Positions 34,312-43,796 of a DNA stretch of 64,000 nucleotides are shown here, piece after piece. A program made the position numbers and the translations under genes. Position 1 is the stretch's first letter. Each line of letters starts with the position of its first letter. The DNA comes from Stenocarpella maydis (taxonomy: Eukaryota > Ascomycota > Sordariomycetes > Diaporthales > Diaporthaceae). The notes beneath the pieces are model-generated. The model was not told the origin of the DNA. It ran no database searches and worked only from the letters and a program-made list of their open reading frames with translations. The stretch spans positions 163,435-227,434 of the forward strand of contig NQMI01000070.1 of assembly GCA_002270565.1 (NCBI GenBank). The letters are read 5' to 3'.

Positions 34312-35275
34312 TGCGCCGCTGGGTCTTCTGAGATGGAGAGGCAAGATCGAACGACTGGGCGTGGCATCAAAGAAGGCCACCTCGGATATATGCCGCCGAG
34401 AGCCCTGTCTTTCGGTAGGGCGAACGAGTCAAGGGGGGGGGGTGGCTGACGGGCAGGTAGCCAGCTGATGGATCACGTAGTCAAGTGCACTCAGTGGACG
34501 TAGTAGGCCGCGGGGTTTGGAAGCAAGGAGGAGGCCGAGGACGCACATGTTCGCTGAGGACTGGTTATCCCTCGCCCCAGCTGTGCTGCACATGGGGTGG
34601 GTGTTTCTCACGCTGTTCACCTTCCCGGACCGGAGCCGTTGTGTTCCCGCAACGGAGCTAGAACATGGGCCGGCCGACAATCGGAGCCACTCGCAGCTGA
34701 GTGGGGTGCCCGTCACAACGCCTGGCCCCACTGTCATCATAAACTAACTGATTAATGATGTGCGCTCGTCGCCATTTACAATATACGCGTGTAGGGCCGG
34801 GGCCAGCGCCGAATCCTGATGCCGAGATATCTACCAAGACCTCTTAAGGGGGGAAACGGCTTCATGTCACGGGGCATGATATATGATGCATCTCCTAGAT
34901 GGCGGGCCTGTGTACACTAGGGTATCCGCTTACCACCCCCCTGACATTGCTATCATTCACATCATATCGTCCATATCCGCGGCCCCGTGCCCATACCATG
35001 CCATCATGGGCATAAAATCCAGACGCAGAAAGAACTCCCATGCGGCAGCAGATCACCCTACGTCGAATGGTGTATAAGGAAGGCTTCAGGAATATGGAGG
35101 CGCATTGCTGCCGTCATGGTGGTTTTCGTCCTGTAGGCCGAATTTACTAATACCCTCCCGGCCTCGGACAAAAAGAAGAAGAACCCGGGGAGAGGCAGGA
35201 GGAGGACCGAGTCAGGCCATGGCCCCTCGGTTAATCGACCCATCGGTTGAACCACTGTGGTCCAAAAGAACCTAC
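34312..35275. other. Intergenic region
   Basis: About 1 kb with the cystathionine gamma-synthase promoter and the 3' flank (or last intron and exon) of the VOC-like gene. A G9 run lies at 34435-34442 and a GTGTACACTAGG motif at about 34909. No separate gene is supported. Confidence 0.4.
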
Positions 35276-36898
35276 TCACCGGTACAGCCTCTCGCCCCTC
35301 CGACTACCCACGCAACTGATGCTGTCACTCGGGGCCAGGCTCTCAAGGTCATCATCCACATAGCTGCTGCCCACGCCGCTGGCAGGCAGAGGAACATGTC
35401 TTGCTGAGACGTAGCTCTCGGCCCTCCGCGGCGCCCGGGCCGTGGCGGCGGACACGCGACTGCTCGCTGAGCCTGCCGCCCCGGACGGCGCCCCGGACGG
35501 CGGCCGAGACACGTGCTGGGGTTGCTGTGCTGGCGGCGGCCGGATGGTGCTCTGTGTGCGGTAGCTTCCCGCTGAGACACAGCTGTAGCTGTCAACCACG
35601 GGCCCGTCATAGGTACTGCTACAGCGCACCGAGGGCGGGGGCCTGGGTGACCCGGATGCCGTGCTGTACCGGGAGCTAGTAGGCCTGGGTTTGCCCGGGC
35701 CCAGCATGTCTTCCATCTCGGCTGTCTTGGCACTGGACCTGGAGCTCGCATGGCTGCGGCTCTCGACGTCAGTCAGCAGGAGCGGTCTCTGGTTGGTTGA
35801 CAACTCGCTGCGCGTGCGGATGCTGGCAGTCCCAGTGGGTCTTGAGCGTGATGTGTGCCGGCTACGGGCATCGTCACAGTCGGCGCCGGCGTTTCTACCC
35901 CCGGCCGGCGAGGCCTGGGAGTACGAGTGCCTGGTCAACAATGTAGGGGGCGGCCGGCGGCCGGCTACCGAGGTAGCGCCATCACGCTGGCTGCGTGAGT
36001 CGGGAGACAGGCGTGGGAATGTCGATGAACGCTGAGCCACAGGCGGTTCAAAATCTTGTGAACCCCTCACCATGGAATATGTGATGCCGGCCCCGAGAGC
36101 GGCGCCAGCAGCGACCCCCATCAGAGCTGCACCGACGGCGCTCAGGCCGCGGGGGGTCTGCGAGGCCGGCTGCGAGGCCGACCCTGCGGGGTCGACTGGT
36201 TCCAGCAAGGTGGTAGTTGTGGTGACACTGCGGCGGAGGAGGGAGGGACGCTCGTCGTAGCGGCTGGGCTGCCTGGGTGACACCAAGCTTGGCGAGGCCG
36301 GCCCGAGGGGCCCAAACGACATGCTGGCGGCGCAGTCTGCGGCAACGTCGTAGTTCCAGTGTAGGATGCGACTGGCCTCACGCTGGGTTGACTGGGTCTT
36401 CCTGACGGTCGGGCCATCCCACCATTCCGGGTAGTCGTGGACGGGGGGCACGTACACGACCTCCATGCTGATGGTGTTGCCGTCGAGGTCCGTCTCGTCA
36501 GGGTCCTGGCGGCCGTTGGACTGCTGCACAAGCTCCGCCCCTGATGCCTGCTCCTCTAGCTCAAGGTTGTCGAGGAACCCGATGGCGCCCGAGTCCACAC
36601 CCTTGATCCTCTGGACTAGCGCCCGGAAGTCGCTGACAGCGCCCGGGGATGGTGCGGAGAAGACGACGCGCGAGAGCTTGAGAGGCCGGCCGGCGGTCGG
36701 CCTGACCTGGCGTAGCTCGAAAACGGGCACCGGAGGCGAGGCCGCTATGCCGTAGACGATGGAAGGGGAGCCAGGCAGGTCGGGGGAAGGGCTAGCCGCA
36801 GAGATGTACCGCATGCCCAGCGGGTGGGTGACTGTGGAGTAAAAGGAGGACGAGGCAGCAAGATTGCTCACCTCAAGAAAGGGGAGCGTCGAAGACAT
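35276..36898 (-). CDS. VOC-like (glyoxalase-fold) N-terminus fused to a long disordered region
   Basis: The protein has 540 residues if it ends at 35276. Residues 1 to about 155 look like a vicinal-oxygen-chelate fold: FLEVSNLAASSSFYSTVTHP at the start, a central GAIGFLDNLELEE, and the closing DLDGNTISMEVVYVPP, which resembles the D-x-x-G-N-x-(I/M)E-(V/F) end of glyoxalase/dioxygenase modules. The canonical metal-binding His is not obvious, so catalysis is doubtful. A Gly/Ala-rich hydrophobic segment at about 250-275 (LSAVGAALMGVAAGAALGAG) could be a membrane span. The remainder is Ser/Arg/Pro-rich and probably disordered. The stop TGA overlaps a perfect GTGAGT donor, so a further 3' exon is possible. 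Function unknown. Confidence 0.72.
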   Translation of the reverse strand: MSSTLPFLEVSNLAASSSFYSTVTHPLGMRYISAASPSPDLPGSPSIVYGIAASPPVPVFELRQVRPTAGRPLKLSRVVFSAPSPGAVSDFRALVQRIKGVDSGAIGFLDNLELEEQASGAELVQQSNGRQDPDETDLDGNTISMEVVYVPPVHDYPEWWDGPTVRKTQSTQREASRILHWNYDVAADCAASMSFGPLGPASPSLVSPRQPSRYDERPSLLRRSVTTTTTLLEPVDPAGSASQPASQTPRGLSAVGAALMGVAAGAALGAGITYSMVRGSQDFEPPVAQRSSTFPRLSPDSRSQRDGATSVAGRRPPPTLLTRHSYSQASPAGGRNAGADCDDARSRHTSRSRPTGTASIRTRSELSTNQRPLLLTDVESRSHASSRSSAKTAEMEDMLGPGKPRPTSSRYSTASGSPRPPPSVRCSSTYDGPVVDSYSCVSAGSYRTQSTIRPPPAQQPQHVSRPPSGAPSGAAGSASSRVSAATARAPRRAESYVSARHVPLPASGVGSSYVDDDLESLAPSDSISCVGSRRGERLYR

Positions 36899-37297
36899 TG
36901 TGCGCAGCGGTTTCCATCCAAAAGGGAGGGGGGGGGGCCGCGACTTGGCTCTTCAAGTATGGGAAAGAAGCGAGGTCGTTGGAGGGGAGGAGTAACGCCC
37001 AGACCCGTGCAGGCTTGCACAGCGCAGGTACAGCGCAGTATGCAGGCGAGGCGAAGGCCCGGTCCTGTGGCCTCGGGTGTGGGTGAAGCTGATGGCCAGC
37101 ACTGGGAGTAAGACGCCGACAGCCACTGGGGAGGGAAGGAGGCGAGCGTGATACCGTATGCGCGTTGCCGCCCTGGACGCGCCTCTCGTGCTAGGATGCG
37201 CTTCTCTACGACAAGAGTAAGACCAAGGATGCAGGTGTGGCCAAATGCGGCAGAGCAAGGACGACTTGGCCGCGGGCTACACGGGGCTACATGGTAG

Positions 37298-37342
<45 letters not shown>

Positions 37343-37985
37343 GACACGACGGGCGACGGGGATGGAGATGGGTGGAGAAGAGAGGCTGGCAGGAGGTTGC
37401 GCATCCCCCCGTACACTATGCACACGACAAGAACACTGTGCTTGGATGATGCCGTGTCGTCCCACTCGGGCGTCATGCTTGGGGCGGCTGCTGTCGACAC
37501 CGACATTTGGCCGCCAACACGGACGGGTAGACAGGAACAGAGCACGTAGTCGCTGGCCCAGTAGGGACAGACAGCCAGGCAGGCAGACATTGTAAGAGTC
37601 GCAATGGACGGCTGGGCGGCAGCGGCTCGACAGCCTCGTCTGGCATGGTCATGTTTACTTGATCTAGGGGGTTCGAGCCGGCCGAATTGGATCGAAGGGA
37701 CCCTCTGCCAACGAGGCGAACGGCGCCCGCGCCTGCCCGTCGAAGCAGATGATGAATGTGGCTGACTGCACAGTGCTGCGTGGGGACCCAGTCGATGCGA
37801 GGTGGTGTGGGTTGTGGGGACGCCTGCGGGGGCCGTGTCTGGACTGCGGTTTGGGATTTACACGTAGTATTTTAGGTATCTACACTTGGGTAGTGTACGG
37901 AGTATGTGCAAATAAGTGTTCCTTCCTCTGTACCGTCACATTTGGCCCACCTTTTTAACCCACTCATCCCCACCAGGTACCTTTT
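36899..37985. other. Intergenic region with (TG)20, boundary of gene-rich arm
   Basis: Promoter side of the VOC-like gene. It holds a G run (36929-36938), a (TG)20 microsatellite and, at 37891-37904, an exact TAGTGTACGGAGTA motif shortly before composition collapses into the AT-rich block. No gene recognised. Confidence 0.5.
37301..37340. repeat. (TG)20 microsatellite
   Basis: Twenty perfect TG dinucleotides directly after ATGGTAGATA, upstream of the VOC-like gene. Confidence 0.95.
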
Positions 37986-38316
37986 CTAGCACTTTCCATA
38001 CCAAAAGTACTTTAGGGCTATAGATCACTTAAAATACATTACTATTTATCACTATTACCGCTATCACCACTACCCTAAAGCTATTGCTAACCTTAATAAA
38101 CATCTCTTAATTACTTTATATACTATATATACTATATATTTAATACCTTTCTAAGCAAGCTGCTAAACCCTTGAGCCCTTCCTTAAGCCTTACCTTAAGC
38201 CCTTTCATCTAATACTAAGTATATTATTACTATATAAAAGAACTGACTTAGGATCAGAGTTCTAAATCTATAAAGATCTATAAATCTATAGATCTATAAT
38301 TTACAAATCTATATAT

Positions 38317-38355
<39 letters not shown>

Positions 38356-38858
38356 TAAATTATAAAATATTATTAATAATAAGGAAATCAGAAAACTAAT
38401 ACCCAAAGACTATATAAATTATGTATTAAATTTAATAATTTAAGTTATTACTTTAATACTTTATTACTTTACTAATTAATTAGTTTATAATTAACTGTTT
38501 AAATTAATAATTGAAAGGTTTATTTATATATTATAATATTTTTTTATTTCCTTAATTTCTTATTATTTAAGAAGCTTTTATTTAGGTATTTACTTATTTA
38601 TTCTTAAAAAAGGCTATAGTATTTTAAAGCTAGAATTAAAGCTCTTTTAATATAACTTATAATTTAAACACTTTCTATTTTTAAACTTATAGATTTATGT
38701 ATTATATATAGATATATATACATATATAAATATATAATTATACTACCTATAGATCCATAATTTATAGATTTATAGATTTACATTTATATTGTAGATTCTT
38801 TTATCACTCCTTTGCTTAAGGTAATAATTATATATAATATATTCCTCAACACAACAAC

Positions 38859-38906
38859 NNNNNNNNNNNNNNNNNNNNNNNNNNNNNNNNNNNNNNNNNN
38901 NNNNNN
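38859..38906. other. Assembly gap (48 N)
   Basis: A run of 48 undefined bases inside the first AT-rich block. The right edge begins with a short tandem duplication (CCCTAGACTT twice, 24 bp apart), the sort of repeat at which assemblies break. Confidence 0.99.
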
Positions 38907-39185
38907 CCCTAGACTTCTTGCAAGGAGTTACCCTAGACTTGCGAGTCAGGCGAATTTCGCTAAGTACGCCCAGTGCGTGCGCGACGCAAGATGAGTTTGG
39001 TGGCCGTAAGTCGATTATTTTGGTCTGCATTTGCACCTTAATTTAAGACCTCTGCATTACCCTTATTTCTTATTCAAATAGTATATAACTTAGTTCATTA
39101 GATAGCTTGATTTCTAAAGTTTATATATAGTTAATTTAGGCATTACTAGGGCTATGGTTGGCTGGTTACTTGGAACCAAAGATGG

Positions 39186-39385
39186 TGTGTTAGAAGGACG
39201 AATTTTCCGGCTTTTGTAAACTTGCACCAGAGCCTACCGCAGCGTGCCCGCGGGTGAGATAATGTCGGAGGGTATATAAGGAGGGCTTACAGAAGCCTAA
39301 CTTAATTCAATATAAAGTTGTTTAGACTATTATCAATTATCCTAATTCGCCTTAGAGCACTATACTGCGACCCTGTTGGAAAACA
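39186..39385 (+). mobile_element. Possible decayed LTR fragment
   Basis: A moderately GC patch inside AT-rich DNA begins TGTTAGAAGGACG, contains a TATATAAGG box near 39272 and is followed by a transcribed-looking leader. This arrangement resembles a retrotransposon LTR promoter. No second copy lies in the window and the end is undefined, so the call is tentative. Confidence 0.25.
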
Positions 39386-40504
39386 CATGCTGAATTATAT
39401 GCTATTTTATAGTATATCTTTTCAGAAGTAACTATTATAATACTAGGATAATTTAATATATAGAGTAGTAATATAAATTTGAGGTAAGAAGGAGTACTAT
39501 GGTAAAATAGGAGTAAATAAATAGTAATAAGGAGTAATAAGTAAATATAACTAAAGTAGTAGTATAATATATATTAGCTAGTAGATTAACTTTGCTTATA
39601 TATAGCTTTTACTAAAGTAATTCCTAGTATAATTGCTAAGGGAAATTCTAAAGTAGTAATATTTATAATCTTAACTTAAGAGTATTAAAAAATTATATAG
39701 CTAGAGGTACTTCTTAAGTAGTTACTATTTTTTATAATGCTTAAGGTATAATAAATATATATATAAATAAGATAATTTATAGCTATAAGTGTATAAGTAT
39801 CTCTTATATTTTATAATAAGTAATAAAGATATTACTAAAGCTACTCCTTAAGTAATAATCTCCTTGAAACTATTAGTATGGCTGCTATTAAGTAATAAAA
39901 AGTCTACTTTTTTAAGCTTACTAGTCTGTAGTTGCCCTTATAACTATTAATTAATATTAGATAGGTTCTATATTATAATATAAGTAGTGGTAGTTATTGT
40001 ATTTAATTTATTTAGGAGGTAGTAGTTTAGTAGGTATAGCCCTATATAGCTAATTTAGGTATATATACTATAAGGTAGTTGCTTAGTCATCTGACTTAGT
40101 TAGCAACTATACTATAGTAGTAGTCCATTAGTATGTTATATATATTACTATTGCTATAATATATAAATATATAAATATTATATAATTATAACTTTAAGAA
40201 CTACTTTTTAATACTTTATATTAATAGTTTTTAGTTTAATATAAATAAAAGAAATAAAATAATCATTATTTAAATTATATAATATAAATTAATAGTTTAT
40301 AATTTCAATAAGTTATTTTTTATTACTTTAAGGAAATTATTAATTTACTATTTACTAAACATAAATATTTAAAGTTTTTTATTATAAATAATTTAAAACA
40401 TAATAAATTTATTATAGTTTAACTTTTAAATATAGATATATTATAAATTAATTAGGAAGTTATTTTTAATAGTAGTTATTAATATATCTTTTAGAGGTGA
40501 AATG

Positions 40505-40520
40505 GCTAGCCTAGGCTAGC
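40505..40520. repeat. 16-bp perfect palindrome
   Basis: GCTAGCCTAGGCTAGC reads identically on both strands. It sits exactly where AT-rich block 1 gives way to normal DNA. Confidence 0.9.
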
Positions 40521-41243
40521 TTATAGTGGGGCTAGGGTAATGACCTATTATGGTGATTTTTAATTTTTGGTTTTGGCGATGGGGGATCTTTGTTATTTTC
40601 CTTCTAGATTGAAACTAAAACTTAATTGTTTTGCTCGGTTGGGATGAGGTGCTTATGAAGAGCGACCAGCCAACCAGTCAGACAACACGCCTCGGCTCGC
40701 CTTAATATTCCGTCTGAGTGTGATGGAGAAGATGACAGATAGCATACTGTAGTAAGAGGCAGTTTACATAGTGGGCTGTCCCCGAACCAGCGTGTCACCG
40801 TCTCAAAGATAGGTGAGTTGCCAAGCTGAGTGCAGGGCGTGAAACTCGGCTGGCCGGGAAGAAATCCTCTCGGGGTCGGCTGTAAGTGACTACTGAGCCA
40901 TCTGTTATTCTGTGTGGTCCCAACTGCGTTTGTGGCTGCGCCACGGGACAGCGTTGCTACTATGGTGCTGTAGTAAATAGAAAAAGAGGGTATAAGATGG
41001 TGCCGGTCTAAAATGTCTGGTTCGTGTCCTGCGGGAAGGGTGGTGCTGCGGTGGAAGAATAAGATGGCTCTGTCATGCAGGGTGCTATGGCCTCGGGTCA
41101 GGGCGTTGTCTGCGACGACGGCGTGAGAGGAACTTTAGTTGGCTGCCATGTGTATGGTGTTCCAGATTATTAACTCTGGCGAGCGCAAACCCTCGACATG
41201 AGAAAAATGGCCCTTTATTCTTTTAACGCCTTGGGCAACACCA

Positions 41244-41483
41244 TTAACTTGGCCACAGTGTTATGGAGCATTCAACGATGAAGCCCGCTGCCGCTCCGTC
41301 GATCTGGGCATAGACCCGATTCACTGTAGTGCAGGTTGTCTGCTTATCTTTGCAGCATGCACCACATGTTCCCACGGTGAAATCAGATTGCCGAGCCTGC
41401 AGGCGGCCTTGAACTTTGGAAGCGGGGCCCTTCATCTCAGCCACGGAAAGTTGCGGCGGGACACACAGCCTGTATACCATATT
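41244..41483 (-). CDS. Weak candidate: small cysteine-containing frame
   Basis: An 80-codon minus-strand frame ends with GTCGACCKDKQTTC and a further Cys near the end, six or so cysteines in the last 50 residues. Upstream, a separate frame starts MKTAELLLRSADAVAACATF (41600 leftward), which is somewhat like a weak signal peptide, and an intron-like GTAGTA...TACAG lies between. The phases do not match, so no intact spliced protein results. It may be a decayed small secreted protein or chance. Confidence 0.2.
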   Translation of the reverse strand, partial: NMVYRLCVPPQLSVAEMKGPASKVQGRLQARQSDFTVGTCGACCKDKQTTCTTVNRVYAQIDGAAAGFIVECSITLWPS

Positions 41484-42910
41484 CACGTAACTTGCAAAAG
41501 GAGATTCATTACTACCGGGGCAGGTAGTATGCGGCGTGCGGAAAATGTGGCGCAGGCCGCCACAGCGTCAGCACTGCGGAGGAGGAGCTCAGCGGTCTTC
41601 ATGATATTCCTCTTTTCCTGGTCCTCTCCTGACTGACCTTGGGGTAGTACCATGCATGCAATGAATCAAGATGGAATGGCCACGTGGTACGGTCAGCGTC
41701 CAACACGGGGGCGGCATGCGTTGCCTGTGGGAGAGGGGGAGCCGCGGAAAGCGGGGGATCATGTTTCAGCTCTGCATGCGCGTCTCCCAGGTCTGTTGCT
41801 GGTCGAACTGGTGAATGGTCTGACTAGACGCAGGCAGAGTGGTGCCTGCTCGTGGGTGTGCAAACCGACTGAGTGGCGCATGTCTATCTACCTACCTGGG
41901 CAGATATAGAAATCGGATTATACCTTGGCTTAGATACGCGTACCTGACGACTGAGTCGCGCAAGAGGTGCCAAGACGGGGGACCGTGATTCACTTTTACC
42001 ACTGCCACCTTCCCTTCTTGCCCTGCCCTCTCTCACGAGCATTGTTGTTCTTGTAGCCACTAGTGTGGCCTGCGTCGGAACGTCTACGACACTGTAGGCT
42101 TACTTCCGGCGGCTGCAGCCCAATGCGGACTGCAAGACGTCCTTCCATCCAGGTCTTGGAAGAGACACATGTCTGCGACGCTCGGTTGCAGATGTATTGT
42201 TTTATTTCTCCTTCCCCACCCCGCACGGGCCCTCCCCCCCTCTTTTTCTTCTTTGTCACTTCTTGTCTCTCAGCCCTAGCCTCTCGCTGCATGCTATACA
42301 CAGTATGTACTGGTTCCAAGCCTCGCTCGACTACACACCTGGACGGGACTAGAAGACGACATCACTCTGCCAGCCTACCAGGCTGCCCGTGCGTATCCTG
42401 GCCCCTCGCCATCTCCTCATCCATATGCAAAATCCCGACTATCTTGACCTTGTCCAAAAGGAGCCAGCTCGCAATTTGAGCGCCCGCGATTGAATCCCGA
42501 GCCTTGCCGCTTTTGTCGTCACAAGTCGGCGTGTCTCGCGTATCCCTCCTTTTGCTCGTGGGCGTAATTTAACACAAGGCCGGTAGTGCATCTCCACCGC
42601 AACGCTGCTGCAGGGTTCTGGCTGGCACGTCTCTTTGGAACACCATCAGGATTGGCCCGGCCCGCCCTGCTGTGCGCCCGCCGTCTTGTGCCCGTTGTCC
42701 CTGGCATCTGTATGCTGTAATCTGTCTGCTCAGCCAGCCGGCACCACACGCTGGCTCCGACCTTCTTCACCCTCAGTGCACGACCGACCCACGCGACCTG
42801 TCACAACGAGCAAGTCTTGTGGGGAGCCTCGTCCCTGGGTCCGTCACGTCCCACTGGCAGTCTTGTCAGGTTGGCGTGGCCCTGTCGGCTCATTTTGAAT
42901 TTTCCACTCG

Positions 42911-42952
42911 TCAGGGTCAGGGTCAGGGTCAGGGCCAGGGCCAGGGCCAGGG
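42911..42952 (+). repeat. (TCAGGG)4(CCAGGG)3 hexamer array
   Basis: Seven hexamers, four TCAGGG followed by three CCAGGG. It resembles but does not equal the fungal telomere unit TTAGGG. It lies in the upstream region of the gene at 43797. Confidence 0.9.
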
Positions 42953-43158
42953 ACTTGCTTCTGCATACCTGCCTACCTACCCAGGTCGACCTGCCCGCCC
43001 ACACCTCTCTCGACATTGACGTTTGTTTTGACAAGCAATCTCTGCGGAATAGGAATACCACTCTGCTCTGGCAGCTGCCCGTGCCTCCCTGGGGGGCCTG
43101 TTCCCTATTCTCCGCCTCACATCTGCTCGCCCACTGCCCTCGCTCACGTCCACTGCCT

Positions 43159-43224
43159 CCATCGCCATCGCCATCGCCATCGCCATCGCCATCGCCATCG
43201 CCATCGCCATCGCCATCGCCGTCG
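43159..43224 (+). repeat. (CCATCG)10 hexamer array
   Basis: Ten perfect CCATCG units plus one CCGTCG, about 570 bp upstream of the start of the disordered-protein gene. The Ser-Pro or His-Arg frames across it are products of the repeat. Confidence 0.95.
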
Positions 43225-43796
43225 CCACACAGCATCGCAGACACTCTCTCTCCCAAGTGCAAGCTCCACCACTCCTCACACTCCCTTGCCCCCCCTCCCC
43301 CTCCTGGCCCTCCCGGCACACAATCGACCCTCTCCGGCGCCTTCGCTGTCGGCCATCACCCTACTCCCCTTCCCTCCACGTGCCATTCATTCACCAACCC
43401 AGGGCCAGGACCCACCCACATCCACGCATGCTTTAATGAAAGCGGTATCCTCACCTCACCCTGGATATAGGTACCCACCGCTACCCAGCGTCTTCGCTCC
43501 TCTTGTCCCGTCTTGTGCTGTCCTGTCCCTCTCTTATCCGGGCCTTTTCCTGGTCTCGGTCCTGTATTCTTGGGGTTTGAGGAAGCTGTCTTCTGGGGTC
43601 TGCTGCCCTCAGATGGATCCAGGGGAGGAAACCTCCTCTGACCTGTCCAACTCCCGCCCACCACCCGCCGCTGCGACAGCTCTGGGCACGCACATCAACG
43701 GCTACCGAGGCAGGCGATAGCGACGCGCAAGGGAAACGCTGGGAGGCGGGCTCAGCTGAGTGAGGTTCCGGGCCTTTTTGGTAGGCCATCCTCAAG

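Larger units (their letters stand above)
37990..40490. repeat. AT-rich RIP-like block 1
   Basis: Composition switches abruptly to mostly A and T, with TA-rich runs (for example (TA) at 38327-38350), virtually no coding frames and no gene. The pattern fits heavily mutated repeats. A less AT-rich patch at about 38907-39390 is described separately. The block ends near 40490, where ordinary composition resumes. Confidence 0.75.
40521..43796. other. Gene-poor island and promoter of the disordered-protein gene
   Basis: Normal-composition DNA without a well-supported gene, apart from a weak Cys-containing frame at 41244-41483 listed separately. The last kilobase is strongly pyrimidine-rich and holds two hexanucleotide arrays; it is the probable promoter and 5' UTR of the gene starting at 43797. 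Confidence 0.45.

Noticed and set aside
42911..42952. Interstitial telomere repeat
   Set aside because: The units are TCAGGG and CCAGGG, not TTAGGG, and they sit in a promoter rather than at a fusion or end.
42817..43470. Ser-Pro repeat frame across the hexamer array (217 codons)
   Set aside because: The repetitive protein is simply the CCATCG array translated; the region is pyrimidine-rich promoter-like DNA.
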